Part shown: piece by piece, positions 1 through 7,652 of the stretch | Numbering within the stretch: position 1 is the first letter of the stretch | How the letters are laid out: each line of letters begins with the position of its first letter | Assembly (NCBI RefSeq): GCF_000316605.1 | Contig: NC_019683.1 | Span: forward strand, 1,844,036 to 1,908,035 | Direction of reading: 5' to 3' | Length of the DNA stretch: 64,000 bases | Source of the DNA: [Leptolyngbya] sp. PCC 7376 | Lineage (GTDB): Bacteria > Cyanobacteriota > Cyanobacteriia > Cyanobacteriales > MRBY01 | Position numbers and translations under genes: made by a program | Notes under the pieces: generated by a model | What the model was told of the DNA's origin: nothing | Databases searched by the model: none | Seen by the model: the letters and a program-made list of their open reading frames with translations, nothing else

Positions 1-689
1 GTAGTGAAAAAACGAAAGTTTTACAAGCAACTCACCTTGCGGATATCAACAACCTCGATAAATCTGCAATTCGTGGTCAGTACAGTGCAGGTTGGATGAA
101 AGGCAAACCTGTACAAGGTTACCGCGAAGAGCCTGGTGTCAATCCAGAATCTACCACTCCAACATTTGTTGCGATGAAACTCATGGTCGATAACTGGCGA
201 TGGCAGGGGGTTCCTTTCTATCTCCGAACAGGTAAACGTTTACCTAAAAAAGTTTCAGAAATTGCAATTCAGTTCCGTCAGGTTCCCCTTGCCATTTTCC
301 CATCCGCAGCAAAGCAAGCAAACCCTAATGTTTTGGCTCTCAGAATCCAGCCAAACGAAGGGATATCAATGCGTTTTGAAGCGAAAATGCCCGGTGCTGA
401 TATTCGTACCCGCAGTGTGGATATGGACTTTAGCTATGGCTCTTCCTTTGGGATGGCAACCCAAGATGCTTATACGCGTCTACTATTAGATTGCATGGTC
501 GGCGATCAAACGTTGTTTACCCGTGCTGATGAGGTAGAGGAAGCGTGGCGAGTTGTAACCCCAGCTTTGGCTGCATGGGATGCTCCTTCCGATCCAAGTA
601 ATGTTCCTCAATATGAGGCTGGTACTTGGGAGCCTACTGAAGCGGAATTTCTGATCAACCGTGATGGTCGCCGTTGGCGCAGACTATAG
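1..689 (+). CDS. zwf: Glucose-6-phosphate 1-dehydrogenase, C-terminal part (5' end outside window)
   Basis: Catalyses NADP-dependent oxidation of glucose 6-phosphate to 6-phosphogluconolactone, the entry step of the oxidative pentose phosphate pathway in the cytosol. The reading frame is open from base 3 to the TAG at 687-689, so the gene starts upstream of the window; only about the last 228 residues are present. Visible family features are the [14 protein letters not shown] stretch, RGQY, the [12 protein letters not shown] segment (conserved RTGKRL sugar/cofactor region) and the C-terminal [11 protein letters not shown] block. It lies upstream of opcA on the same strand, the usual cyanobacterial zwf-opcA arrangement, here with one small gene between them. 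Identification is secure; the N-terminal Rossmann part and active-site His cannot be checked here. Confidence 0.96.
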   Translation, partial: SEKTKVLQATHLADINNLDKSAIRGQYSAGWMKGKPVQGYREEPGVNPESTTPTFVAMKLMVDNWRWQGVPFYLRTGKRLPKKVSEIAIQFRQVPLAIFPSAAKQANPNVLALRIQPNEGISMRFEAKMPGADIRTRSVDMDFSYGSSFGMATQDAYTRLLLDCMVGDQTLFTRADEVEEAWRVVTPALAAWDAPSDPSNVPQYEAGTWEPTEAEFLINRDGRRWRRL

Positions 690-709
690 ATTGATCGGAT
701 AAAACGGCA

Positions 710-1021
710 ATGATTTTACGGATTCTCAGAGCACAAATCTTCCATGAACTTCGGGATGAATTTGAAAAAGGCCCCGCAATAATGTCGGTGAAATTGGTCT
801 TAAGTCAAAAGGGTTGTGTGTCCTGTCAGGTAACTAAACCACTGCACAAGACATCTAACACCTATGCGATGATTTCGCTCTGGGAAAACAAAGAATCACT
901 ACAGGCATTTGCTGGAGAAGATTTTGAGAAAGCGGCGATTCCCGCCGGAATGAATCGGTACATCTCTTCCTGTAGTGTCGAACACTATATTTCGACAGAG
1001 CCATTTCGCCCAAAGTCTTAA
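710..1021 (+). CDS. Small ABM-like (dimeric alpha-beta barrel) protein between zwf and opcA
   Basis: Encodes 103 residues. The middle, with NTYAMISLWENKESLQAF followed by a short helix and a closing strand, looks like the antibiotic biosynthesis monooxygenase (ABM) ferredoxin-like fold in which a central beta strand carries W-E and is followed by a helix. Four cysteines are present, two as CVSC near residues 36-39, which is unusual for ABM proteins and could be redox active. It starts 21 bp after zwf and ends 112 bp before opcA on the same strand, so it is probably co-transcribed with zwf. No catalytic function can be read; members of this fold range from haem-degrading enzymes to non-catalytic proteins. 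The fold call is moderate, the gene call good. Confidence 0.6.
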   Translation: MILRILRAQIFHELRDEFEKGPAIMSVKLVLSQKGCVSCQVTKPLHKTSNTYAMISLWENKESLQAFAGEDFEKAAIPAGMNRYISSCSVEHYISTEPFRPKS

Positions 1022-1133
1022 GAATAAACTGCTTAGGTCTTTAATTCCTCAGAGTTTCGTTTAGATTTTTGTCTCGTTACAGTTACGGCAACTTCTTCGT
1101 TTTCTCTATTGTTCTCTCTCTTTCTAAACCATC

Positions 1134-2468
1134 ATGATGACTTCAGCTCCCCTTGTTTCTCTGCAAGCTCCAAAAGATGTTTCGCTCGAAGAGATCGAAG
1201 CGGAACTTTCACAACTTTGGCAAAATAATTATTCCGATGAAGGGTTAAGTGCAACCCGGGCAACAACGTTTAGTTTTCTGGTTTATGAGCCGGATGAAAC
1301 GCAAGCTTTACTAGGTAAATTGGGATTCTATTCGGGCCCTGTAGACGGGATTGCCAGTGTCCGTACGGTTGTGGCAATTCAAGCTGCGCAAAAAGCCTAC
1401 GGCTTCAAGGAGACGGGTAAGGTCACACCAGAATTTTTGGCAAGACTACAGCAGGTTTGGCAAGAAAAAAGAGATCAAGGTGATGAGGGTTCCAAAGGTT
1501 ATTCTGCTGATCTGAATAGTTCTGGGGTAGCTGATGCGATCGCCGCGTCAAATCCCTGTCGAATCATCACACTTTCTCCCACTGTTGGAGAGGATGAAGG
1601 GGTTTCAGCGCAGGTGTCAGCCTATTGCCCGGTCAATAAACGTGGCAGCAGTTCGTTAGTCTGCTGTGAATACATCACACTGCGGGGAACAGCGGCAGCC
1701 TTGGATCGAATTCATGGTCTGATTACTGAACTATTAGTCGGAGATCTACCAAAGTTTGTATGGTGGAAAGCAGTACCAGATACGAATTACGGACTCTTCC
1801 AACGCTTAATGAGTGAAGCTGATACATTGATCGTTGATTCGAGTGGATTCCATGAAGCAGAGCCAGATTTGCAAGTACTTGGCCAGTTACTCCAACAAGG
1901 TCACAATGTCGCTGATCTCAACTGGAATCGTCTGGCAGCTTGGCAAGAACTGACAGCAGCGGCGTTTGACCCACCAGAAAGACGGGCGGCGATCGCCGAA
2001 GTTGACCAAGTGACGATCAATTTCGAGAAAGGCAATGCCACCCAAGCATTAATGTATCTCAGTTGGTTAGCAAGTCGACTACAGTGGAATCCCGTATCCA
2101 TCGAACATGATCTCGGAGACTATGACATCTATAAAGTACAGTTCAACGATAGCCAGCAAAAGACGATTAAGGCAGAACTTGCGGGTCTTCCAATGGCCGA
2201 TGTCGGCGAAGTTGTGGGCGATTTAGTCAGTATCAAACTCACTTCTACAAATCTCAATGCTGATTGCTGCACAGTGCTCTGTTCTGAAACAAGTGGCTGT
2301 ATGCGTATGGAATCTGGCGGTGGTGCTCAAGAATGTCGCATTCAACAGGTAACCCCCCTCGATGATCAAAATACTGAACAGCTCCTCGGTCAGCAGCTCC
2401 AACGTTGGGGTCAGGACATGCTCTACAAAGAAAGTATGACCAAAATGGGAGAAATTTTTGCGGGCTAA
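1134..2468 (+). CDS. opcA: Glucose-6-phosphate dehydrogenase assembly protein OpcA
   Basis: OpcA activates and promotes oligomerisation of glucose-6-phosphate dehydrogenase in cyanobacteria. The 444-residue protein matches the family in length, in its central block (TELLVGDLPKFVWWKAVPD) and in the cysteine-rich C-terminal part (DCCTVLCSETSGCMRM, about residues 382-397); in other cyanobacteria OpcA cysteines are thioredoxin targets, so light-dependent redox control is a reasonable inference. Residues about 57-105 (LGFYSGPVDGI, then AIQAAQKAYG and TGKVTPEFLARL) resemble a peptidoglycan-binding type 1 three-helix module embedded in the N-terminal third. Two ATG codons are adjacent at 1134 and 1137; either may be used. 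A hairpin terminator follows the stop codon. Confidence 0.93.
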   Translation: MMTSAPLVSLQAPKDVSLEEIEAELSQLWQNNYSDEGLSATRATTFSFLVYEPDETQALLGKLGFYSGPVDGIASVRTVVAIQAAQKAYGFKETGKVTPEFLARLQQVWQEKRDQGDEGSKGYSADLNSSGVADAIAASNPCRIITLSPTVGEDEGVSAQVSAYCPVNKRGSSSLVCCEYITLRGTAAALDRIHGLITELLVGDLPKFVWWKAVPDTNYGLFQRLMSEADTLIVDSSGFHEAEPDLQVLGQLLQQGHNVADLNWNRLAAWQELTAAAFDPPERRAAIAEVDQVTINFEKGNATQALMYLSWLASRLQWNPVSIEHDLGDYDIYKVQFNDSQQKTIKAELAGLPMADVGEVVGDLVSIKLTSTNLNADCCTVLCSETSGCMRMESGGGAQECRIQQVTPLDDQNTEQLLGQQLQRWGQDMLYKESMTKMGEIFAG

Positions 2469-2502
2469 TCCTTGCTGAGATAAATAAATAGCCCTAAGGG
2501 CG

Positions 2503-2536
2503 ATCGCCACAAGTTTTTAGCTGGTGGCGATTTTTA
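2503..2536 (+). terminator. Intrinsic terminator after opcA
   Basis: ATCGCCAC (2503-2510) and GTGGCGAT (2524-2531) form a perfect 8 bp stem around a 13-base loop, followed by a T-rich run. The left arm contains a HIP1 site. It lies 35 bp after the opcA stop and probably ends the zwf-opcA transcript. Confidence 0.7.
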
Positions 2537-2721
2537 TTGCGCAATGATGCCAAACAGAAGTGATGATAATCCTGATTTATTTGACTCTGACATTAAGTAA
2601 AGAAAACGAATTTTCCTGATTGATAAATCTTTGAATCAAGATGGAATAAGACAAAGCATTGATATAGAAACTAGACATCTTCACGTCATATTGAATCCGA
2701 CGTTTTTATAGGTCATCAACC

Positions 2722-3102
2722 ATGTCTAATAACGAAAATACAGATTACTCAGATGCAGAGTATGTTTTCCCAGAAGAAGAGAAGCTTGTTTATCGTGTAG
2801 ATATCCCCGTTAATCCCCATGCCTATTCTTATGATCGAATTCCATCTGGATACGAGCCGATGGGAGAAATAGAGCTACGGGGCAGATCCTATCGAAGTTT
2901 AGCTTCCGGTCGAATGCCACTATGGGTATTGGTTGGTGGATGGCTATTCCTCGGATTTCCGGCTCTGGGTTTATCGATCCTCATCCTGATTTCGGGGGGG
3001 TGGACTATGCTTCCTCTTTTTCTAATGGCAAATATTATCCCCTGGATTTTATGGCGGGGCACTCAAGCTCATTTCACGAAGAAAAAGAAGCGACATCGCT
3101 AG
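2722..3102 (+). CDS. Small membrane protein, function unknown
   Basis: Encodes 126 residues: an acidic N-terminal tail (about 1-65, including DYSDAEYVFPEEEK and a Tyr/Pro-rich stretch), two closely spaced hydrophobic segments at about 68-90 and 93-112, and a strongly basic C-terminal end (KKKKRHR). By the positive-inside rule both tails are likely cytoplasmic with a short hairpin in the membrane. ATG at 2722. It stands alone between the opcA terminator and a convergent gene. I do not recognise a named domain. The acidic head/basic tail pattern is clear in the translation; function cannot be inferred. Confidence 0.6.
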   Translation: MSNNENTDYSDAEYVFPEEEKLVYRVDIPVNPHAYSYDRIPSGYEPMGEIELRGRSYRSLASGRMPLWVLVGGWLFLGFPALGLSILILISGGWTMLPLFLMANIIPWILWRGTQAHFTKKKKRHR

Positions 3103-3148
3103 TCAGAATGTTGACGCTTTTCTTCTCCATATGCAAAATTTTCATCTC

Positions 3149-3949
3149 TTAAATCACTGCACCAGTAGGATTGAGCCAGCGACAAACCTCTGCTTTTAGG
3201 ACAACTAAATCTTTAGAAAGTTCTTGTTTCATCCATTTTCCTAGAGCTTCGAGGGGTGCAAATCCCTCCCCCACTTGCCAGTCAATTTCTTGGCCGAGGG
3301 GAGTGAGATGGTTCCCAGGAATTTTGCGAGAGACCACCATATTTGGGAAGCGTTCGAGCAGAATTGGGGATAATTCAGCTGTCTGATCGATGGTGTCGTT
3401 TTCGAATTGGATCAGTAAGTTGCGGCGGGTTTGGTAGCTGCTTTGAATGATTTCGTTAGTTTCGGCGGGGCTGGGAGTAAATTCAAAATTATCGATGGAA
3501 TTGTTCAGGTCAAATTGATCAAGGAAGGGGATGGAGTCCATTTGATCGAGTAGAGGAATAGAGCGTTTTACTGGAAAATTGTTATAGGAAATGAGGACAT
3601 TACCTGCCCGCTGGACATTAAACAGGCTATTAATAAGCAGGTGAATTTTGCAGCCCATACTATGCCCTACGCCATAAACGGGTAGAAAGCCAATCGTCTG
3701 AGCATTTTGCAGTCGGTCTAAGATATTTTCGAAACGATTTAGGACTTGGCGGGCGATCGCCAAATGGTCAAAGCCATTAACAAATGGGGTGGTAATGACG
3801 GCAAAGCCAGAATCTGCAAGCCTTTCAAGGAGCCATTTATAAGTCAATTGAGGTGCGGTTCCGACGAATGCCCCACCGAGAAAATGCACGACCCCCACAG
3901 GTTGCGCTGGAATCAGATACCAACTGCCCGCCGATTCTTGCCAAATCAT
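3149..3949 (-). CDS. DUF1350 family protein (alpha/beta-hydrolase-like)
   Basis: The product matches the cyanobacterial/plastid DUF1350 family: an N-terminal W-x-LIPxxPxGVxHFLGGAFxGTAPQ block and a GHSMGCKIHLL motif resembling the nucleophile elbow GxSxG of alpha/beta hydrolases, with Ser as candidate nucleophile. Function is unknown in the family. The open frame continues to a TTG at 3988, but I choose the ATG at 3949 because family members begin close to the W-Q-E-x-x-G-S-W segment just after it. It lies downstream of, and on the same strand as, the glycerophosphodiesterase gene (spacing under 60 bp), so the two may form an operon with a shared lipid or envelope theme; that link is inference. 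Confidence 0.85.
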   Translation of the reverse strand: MIWQESAGSWYLIPAQPVGVVHFLGGAFVGTAPQLTYKWLLERLADSGFAVITTPFVNGFDHLAIARQVLNRFENILDRLQNAQTIGFLPVYGVGHSMGCKIHLLINSLFNVQRAGNVLISYNNFPVKRSIPLLDQMDSIPFLDQFDLNNSIDNFEFTPSPAETNEIIQSSYQTRRNLLIQFENDTIDQTAELSPILLERFPNMVVSRKIPGNHLTPLGQEIDWQVGEGFAPLEALGKWMKQELSKDLVVLKAEVCRWLNPTGAVI

Positions 3950-4007
3950 TACGTCACCGCACAAATCAATAAGCCTAGATTTTAACAAGTTCGTTGGAAA
4001 TCCCGCG

Positions 4008-4832
4008 TTACGGGCGATTCAGAAATGTTTTAAGTTTAACGGGGTCATCCGTAATTAAATAATCAACTTTTTGCGCCAAAAAACGACGAATTTGTTTTTC
4101 CTCGGCTTCATGCGAAAGAGCATTGCGAGAAAAAATCGTCCACAGAGCGATCGCCAAACCTTTTTTTTGAGCCTTTGCAAGGGTTTCAGAGTCACCGAGA
4201 TCGAGATTAAGGCTCAGCAGAGACATATTGAGAAGTGTTGAAGTGAGTGGAGATTGGAACCAAGCGGGCGAATCTACTGCCAAAATCAAACCGTAATTTG
4301 GTGTTGCAGTAAGTTGTCTCAGCCAAAAAATTGCCCAAATATCAAACGACGAAATAAAGACTTGTCTATTCATTTCCAGCTCATTTAATAGCGCTAAAAC
4401 CGCAGCAACTGTTTCTCGCTGCCGCCATGGCGAAGAGATTGGTTTAATTTCAAGGTTGATGCGTAATTTATTTTTGGCGATCGCCAGTACATCTTTTAGC
4501 AACGGAATTTTTTCAGATTGCTCAAAATACAGCATTCGTTGACCAACATTGATTACAGGCTGAATATCGAGCTGTTGAATCTCAGCCCATGTCATCTCAG
4601 TAATCTTGCCAGATACCCCGGTTAGCCTTTTGGTGTCAGCATCATGGAACACCACCAACTGATTATCTTTCGTCAGAAAAACATCTAGTTCCACACCATC
4701 CAAGCCCAAGGCGATCGCCTCCTGAAATCCAGCAAGCGTATTTTCTTGGTGCACTAATGGCACACCCCGATGGCCAAAAATGAGTGGGCGATCGCCACCC
4801 TTTTTTCTATTGGTCATCTCTCGAATATTCAT
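4008..4832 (-). CDS. Glycerophosphodiester phosphodiesterase
   Basis: Hydrolyses glycerophosphodiesters to glycerol 3-phosphate and an alcohol, recycling deacylated phospholipids. The 274-residue TIM-barrel protein shows the GDPD signature residues: HRG at 21-23, the EN pair at 30-31 followed by TLAGF, VELDV at 47-51 (metal-binding Glu/Asp) and VFHD at 61-64 (catalytic His/Asp), then LEIKP in the middle. No signal peptide is visible, suggesting a cytoplasmic UgpQ-like form. A second ATG at residue 6 is a possible start. It is transcribed away from the mutarotase gene, with only 74 bp between the starts, which must carry both promoters. Confidence 0.92.
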   Translation of the reverse strand: MNIREMTNRKKGGDRPLIFGHRGVPLVHQENTLAGFQEAIALGLDGVELDVFLTKDNQLVVFHDADTKRLTGVSGKITEMTWAEIQQLDIQPVINVGQRMLYFEQSEKIPLLKDVLAIAKNKLRINLEIKPISSPWRQRETVAAVLALLNELEMNRQVFISSFDIWAIFWLRQLTATPNYGLILAVDSPAWFQSPLTSTLLNMSLLSLNLDLGDSETLAKAQKKGLAIALWTIFSRNALSHEAEEKQIRRFLAQKVDYLITDDPVKLKTFLNRP

Positions 4833-4906
4833 GCAGATCGCAACATATTTCTTTAGGGCTGACTTAACCTACGTTTTCTAAAATAAGACAAACGAAGGCT
4901 GAGTTT

Positions 4907-5812
4907 ATGGACATTCAACAACTTAATCAGGATTTTGGTATCGACGGCAGCGTTAGGTTTACCGAGGAGCGAGCGGGCTTCCCCATCATCGAGATTAAAA
5001 ACAATTTTGCCACCGCTGCAATTTCGATTTATGCCGCCCATGTAATTTCATATCAACCCGTTAATACTGATGAGGATCTCATCTACCTGAGTGAGGATGT
5101 CATCTATAAAATTGGTACGGCTCTACGGGGTGGCATACCAATTTGTTGGCCGTGGTTTGGGCCCCATCCCACCGATGGCAGCAAGCCGAGTCATGGTGTT
5201 GCCCGTAAAACCTTTTGGCAAGTGAGTAGCACCGAAACCACGACAACTGGAGCAACACGAGTCATTTTAAAATTAACTGATTCACAAGAAAGTCGCGCCC
5301 TTTGGGATTATCGTTTTGAGCTGGCGATCGCCGTAACGGTAGGTGAAACGCTCAATATTGAATTGATTACCCGCAACACTGGCGACAAAGCATTTGACGT
5401 TACACAGGCATTGCACACCTATTTCAAAATCGGCAATGTCGATCAAGTACAAGTGCTGGGTTTAGACGGTTGCGAATATATCGATAAAGTTGATGGTGGC
5501 GAGTTCAAAACCCAACTTGGTGAAGTGGCGATCGCCGCGGAAGTTGACCGAGTTTATAACGATCTCCCAGCCGAACTCATCATTGCCGATCCTGCCCTCA
5601 ACCGCAAAATTCACATCACCTCAAAAAATAGCACCACAGCGATTGTTTGGAATCCTTGGATAAACAAGTCAAAAGCTCTAGGTGATTTTCCGAACGAAGG
5701 CTATAAACAAATGATTTGCGTTGAAACGGCCAATGCCGCCAAGGAGGTGATTACTGTTCAACCCCAAAGCCAATATTCCATCACGGTTGAATATCGCAGC
5801 GAGTCTTTCTAA
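4907..5812 (+). CDS. D-hexose-6-phosphate mutarotase (aldose 1-epimerase superfamily)
   Basis: Interconverts alpha and beta anomers of hexose 6-phosphates, mainly glucose 6-phosphate, in the cytosol. The 301-residue length and motifs fit the YeaD-like group: RGGIPICWPWFGP (about 74-86), PSHGVAR with His96, QALHTYF with His170, the WNPW motif at 248-251 and ICVETAN with Glu273 as candidate general base. These His/Glu positions correspond to the catalytic residues of the superfamily. It stands divergent from the glycerophosphodiesterase and ends at a terminator. Supplying beta-glucose 6-phosphate to zwf is a plausible metabolic link, though the genes are not in one operon. Confidence 0.92.
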   Translation: MDIQQLNQDFGIDGSVRFTEERAGFPIIEIKNNFATAAISIYAAHVISYQPVNTDEDLIYLSEDVIYKIGTALRGGIPICWPWFGPHPTDGSKPSHGVARKTFWQVSSTETTTTGATRVILKLTDSQESRALWDYRFELAIAVTVGETLNIELITRNTGDKAFDVTQALHTYFKIGNVDQVQVLGLDGCEYIDKVDGGEFKTQLGEVAIAAEVDRVYNDLPAELIIADPALNRKIHITSKNSTTAIVWNPWINKSKALGDFPNEGYKQMICVETANAAKEVITVQPQSQYSITVEYRSESF

Positions 5813-5833
5813 AAAATCCCACAAAGAATTTGG

Positions 5834-5866
5834 AGTGGTGGTCAGGCGATCGCCACTTTATTTTTG
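5834..5866 (+). terminator. Intrinsic terminator after the mutarotase gene
   Basis: A stem of about 10 bp pairs AGTGGTGGTC (from 5834) with the right arm ending CGCCACT at 5857, with two G-T wobbles, followed by TTATTTTTG. A HIP1 site lies inside the stem and loop. It sits between the convergent mutarotase and DUF1232 genes and works best for the plus strand. Confidence 0.65.
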
Positions 5867-5875
5867 CAAATATTT

Positions 5876-6553
5876 TTAAAGGGCATTCAACACAATCTTG
5901 ACGATGATGGCGATCGCCGCCGCCGCAATACTGCCGAGAAGAGTGATACGAACAATTTCTGTTTGCTTTTTAATCTCAATTTCGGCTTTTTTCTCAGCTT
6001 GCCGAGTCATATATTTTTCAAGCTCTACCGCCAAAGTCGAAACCACTGCCGCGATCACGGCCACATCATCCGCCAAACCCGCAAAAGGAATCACATCCGG
6101 CACCGCATCAAAAGGCGATACTAAATACACAAGGGCGGCGATCGCCAGAGCCTTAGATTTCCAGGCGACATTTGGGTCCTTAACCATTTTGGCAAGGGAT
6201 TGCACCTTACCCCAAACCTCTTTCACAGGCCCTCGACGCATTTCATCGAGACGCACTTTAATTCGCTCAATATCTTCTGGTTTAACCCGCTGCACCACCT
6301 TCTGAAAGACCTGTGCAATACGTGTTTTATTCTGTGCCTCTAAAACTTCTTCGACCTGCTCTTCTAGCTCATTTTCTGTTGTATCCACAGCTAAAGGCGC
6401 TTGAAATCGCGAGCAAATTTTTTGCCAACGAGAAGGTTCAGGTTCATCCACTAGCTGTTCCGCTTCCACCTCGATCACCTCTGGAATCTCTGGGTCAGGC
6501 GATCGCCGCAACTTTTGCCAATAATTTTGGAATCGATCCTGAAGTTTTACCAC
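5876..6553 (-). CDS. DUF1232 (YkvA-type) membrane-associated protein
   Basis: Encodes 225 residues. Residues about 131-170 carry the DUF1232 signature: a hydrophobic helix, then YLVSPFDAVPDVIPFAGLADD. A second hydrophobic helix lies at the C-terminus (about 203-222). The N-terminal half is charged and helical, with an acidic stretch at 20-40 and a Glu-rich segment at 60-75. The likely start is GTG at 6553. The family is found widely in bacteria but has no established function. It converges with the mutarotase gene and is followed on its own strand by no obvious partner. The domain call is firm, the function unknown. Confidence 0.85.
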   Translation of the reverse strand: MVKLQDRFQNYWQKLRRSPDPEIPEVIEVEAEQLVDEPEPSRWQKICSRFQAPLAVDTTENELEEQVEEVLEAQNKTRIAQVFQKVVQRVKPEDIERIKVRLDEMRRGPVKEVWGKVQSLAKMVKDPNVAWKSKALAIAALVYLVSPFDAVPDVIPFAGLADDVAVIAAVVSTLAVELEKYMTRQAEKKAEIEIKKQTEIVRITLLGSIAAAAIAIIVKIVLNAL

Positions 6554-6603
6554 GGCCCGAAAAGATAGACGATAACTTTACTCTAGCGAAATTTTTCTAA
6601 ACT

Positions 6604-7341
6604 TTAGTCGTCTGCTTTATAAGCCGCCCCAAGATAAAGTTCACCCACCTTGGGATTCCCTAATAATTCTTTCCCTGTCCCCTCAAAGCGATCGCGACCA
6701 TTTTCGAGGACATATCCACGATCCGCCAATTCCAAAGCCCGCTTTGCATTTTGCTCTACAAGAATGATCGCCTTCCCTAAACTATTAACCGCCTTAATCT
6801 GCTCAAATACGTTACTCACCAAAATTGGCGACAGCGCCGCGGAAGGCTCATCCAAAACCAACAAATCTGGATCTAACATTAATGCCCGACCCATCGCTAA
6901 CATTTGACGTTCTCCACCAGAAAGCGTTCCAGCCTGCTGCTTACGACGGGTTTTTAGCACCGGGAACATCGTATAAATTTGCTCTTTGAGATTGGCAAGG
7001 GAACCAGACCGGACAAACGCGCCCATCTCTAAATTCTCTTCAATGCTCAAACTACCAAACACATTACGAATTTGCGGCACATAGCACATGCCTCGCTGCA
7101 CAATTTGATTGGAGCGAAGGCCTACAATATTTTGGCCCTTAAAGGTGATACTGCCTTGGTTTGGGGTCAGTAATCCAAAGATTGTTTTTGCCAGAGTTGA
7201 TTTGCCAGCACCATTTGGACCAATCACCACAACCAGTTCACCGGGCGCAATCCGAAAATTAATGCCTTGCAGAATATTGAGATCCTTAATGTATCCTGCA
7301 TGTACATCGTCTACGACCAGTAAGTTTGCCGTGTTTGTCAT
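6604..7341 (-). CDS. LivF-type ABC transporter ATP-binding protein (branched-chain/neutral amino acid uptake)
   Basis: ATPase subunit of a branched-chain or neutral amino acid importer at the cytoplasmic membrane; NatE of the cyanobacterial Nat system belongs here. The 245-residue protein has Walker A GPNGAGKS (41-48), Q-loop PQ in CYVPQIRNVF, signature LSGGERQ (140-146), Walker B LLVLDE (160-165), and the VEQN switch region of the LivF group, in which Gln stands where most ABC proteins have His. No permease, LivG or binding-protein gene is adjacent, so this is an isolated subunit whose partners must be elsewhere; scattered nat/liv genes are common in cyanobacteria. Substrate is inferred from family only. 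Confidence 0.9.
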   Translation of the reverse strand: MTNTANLLVVDDVHAGYIKDLNILQGINFRIAPGELVVVIGPNGAGKSTLAKTIFGLLTPNQGSITFKGQNIVGLRSNQIVQRGMCYVPQIRNVFGSLSIEENLEMGAFVRSGSLANLKEQIYTMFPVLKTRRKQQAGTLSGGERQMLAMGRALMLDPDLLVLDEPSAALSPILVSNVFEQIKAVNSLGKAIILVEQNAKRALELADRGYVLENGRDRFEGTGKELLGNPKVGELYLGAAYKADD

Positions 7342-7652
7342 TGGTTCGGAAAAAAATCAACTATAAATTGCCATTCATAAGCATAAAAGCAAATGGTTTG
7401 GTCACCATCATCAAAATTAAGGATATTCCTACAAAGTCTTTAATAAAGCTCATGTATTCCCGAAAACGGCTGGGCTACTATGAAGATTCAAATTGTTTAA
7501 TTCTTGGTTTAAAGAATCGGCGCTCACACCTTAATATCAAGATTAAAGTTTAAGCAAAGAAGCTCCACAAACTGGAACAATTTGACTGGATTGCTGGCTC
7601 TTTTAAGGTATGACGATATTGTCGTCGATGTTTTGTTCATGTTGCGGTTGCT
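7342..7652. other. Intergenic region between divergent livF-type and polysaccharide export genes
   Basis: A 311 bp AT-rich stretch that must contain promoters for both divergent genes. I see no RNA gene, repeat or credible short gene in it; the open frames present have no recognisable motifs. Confidence 0.5.
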
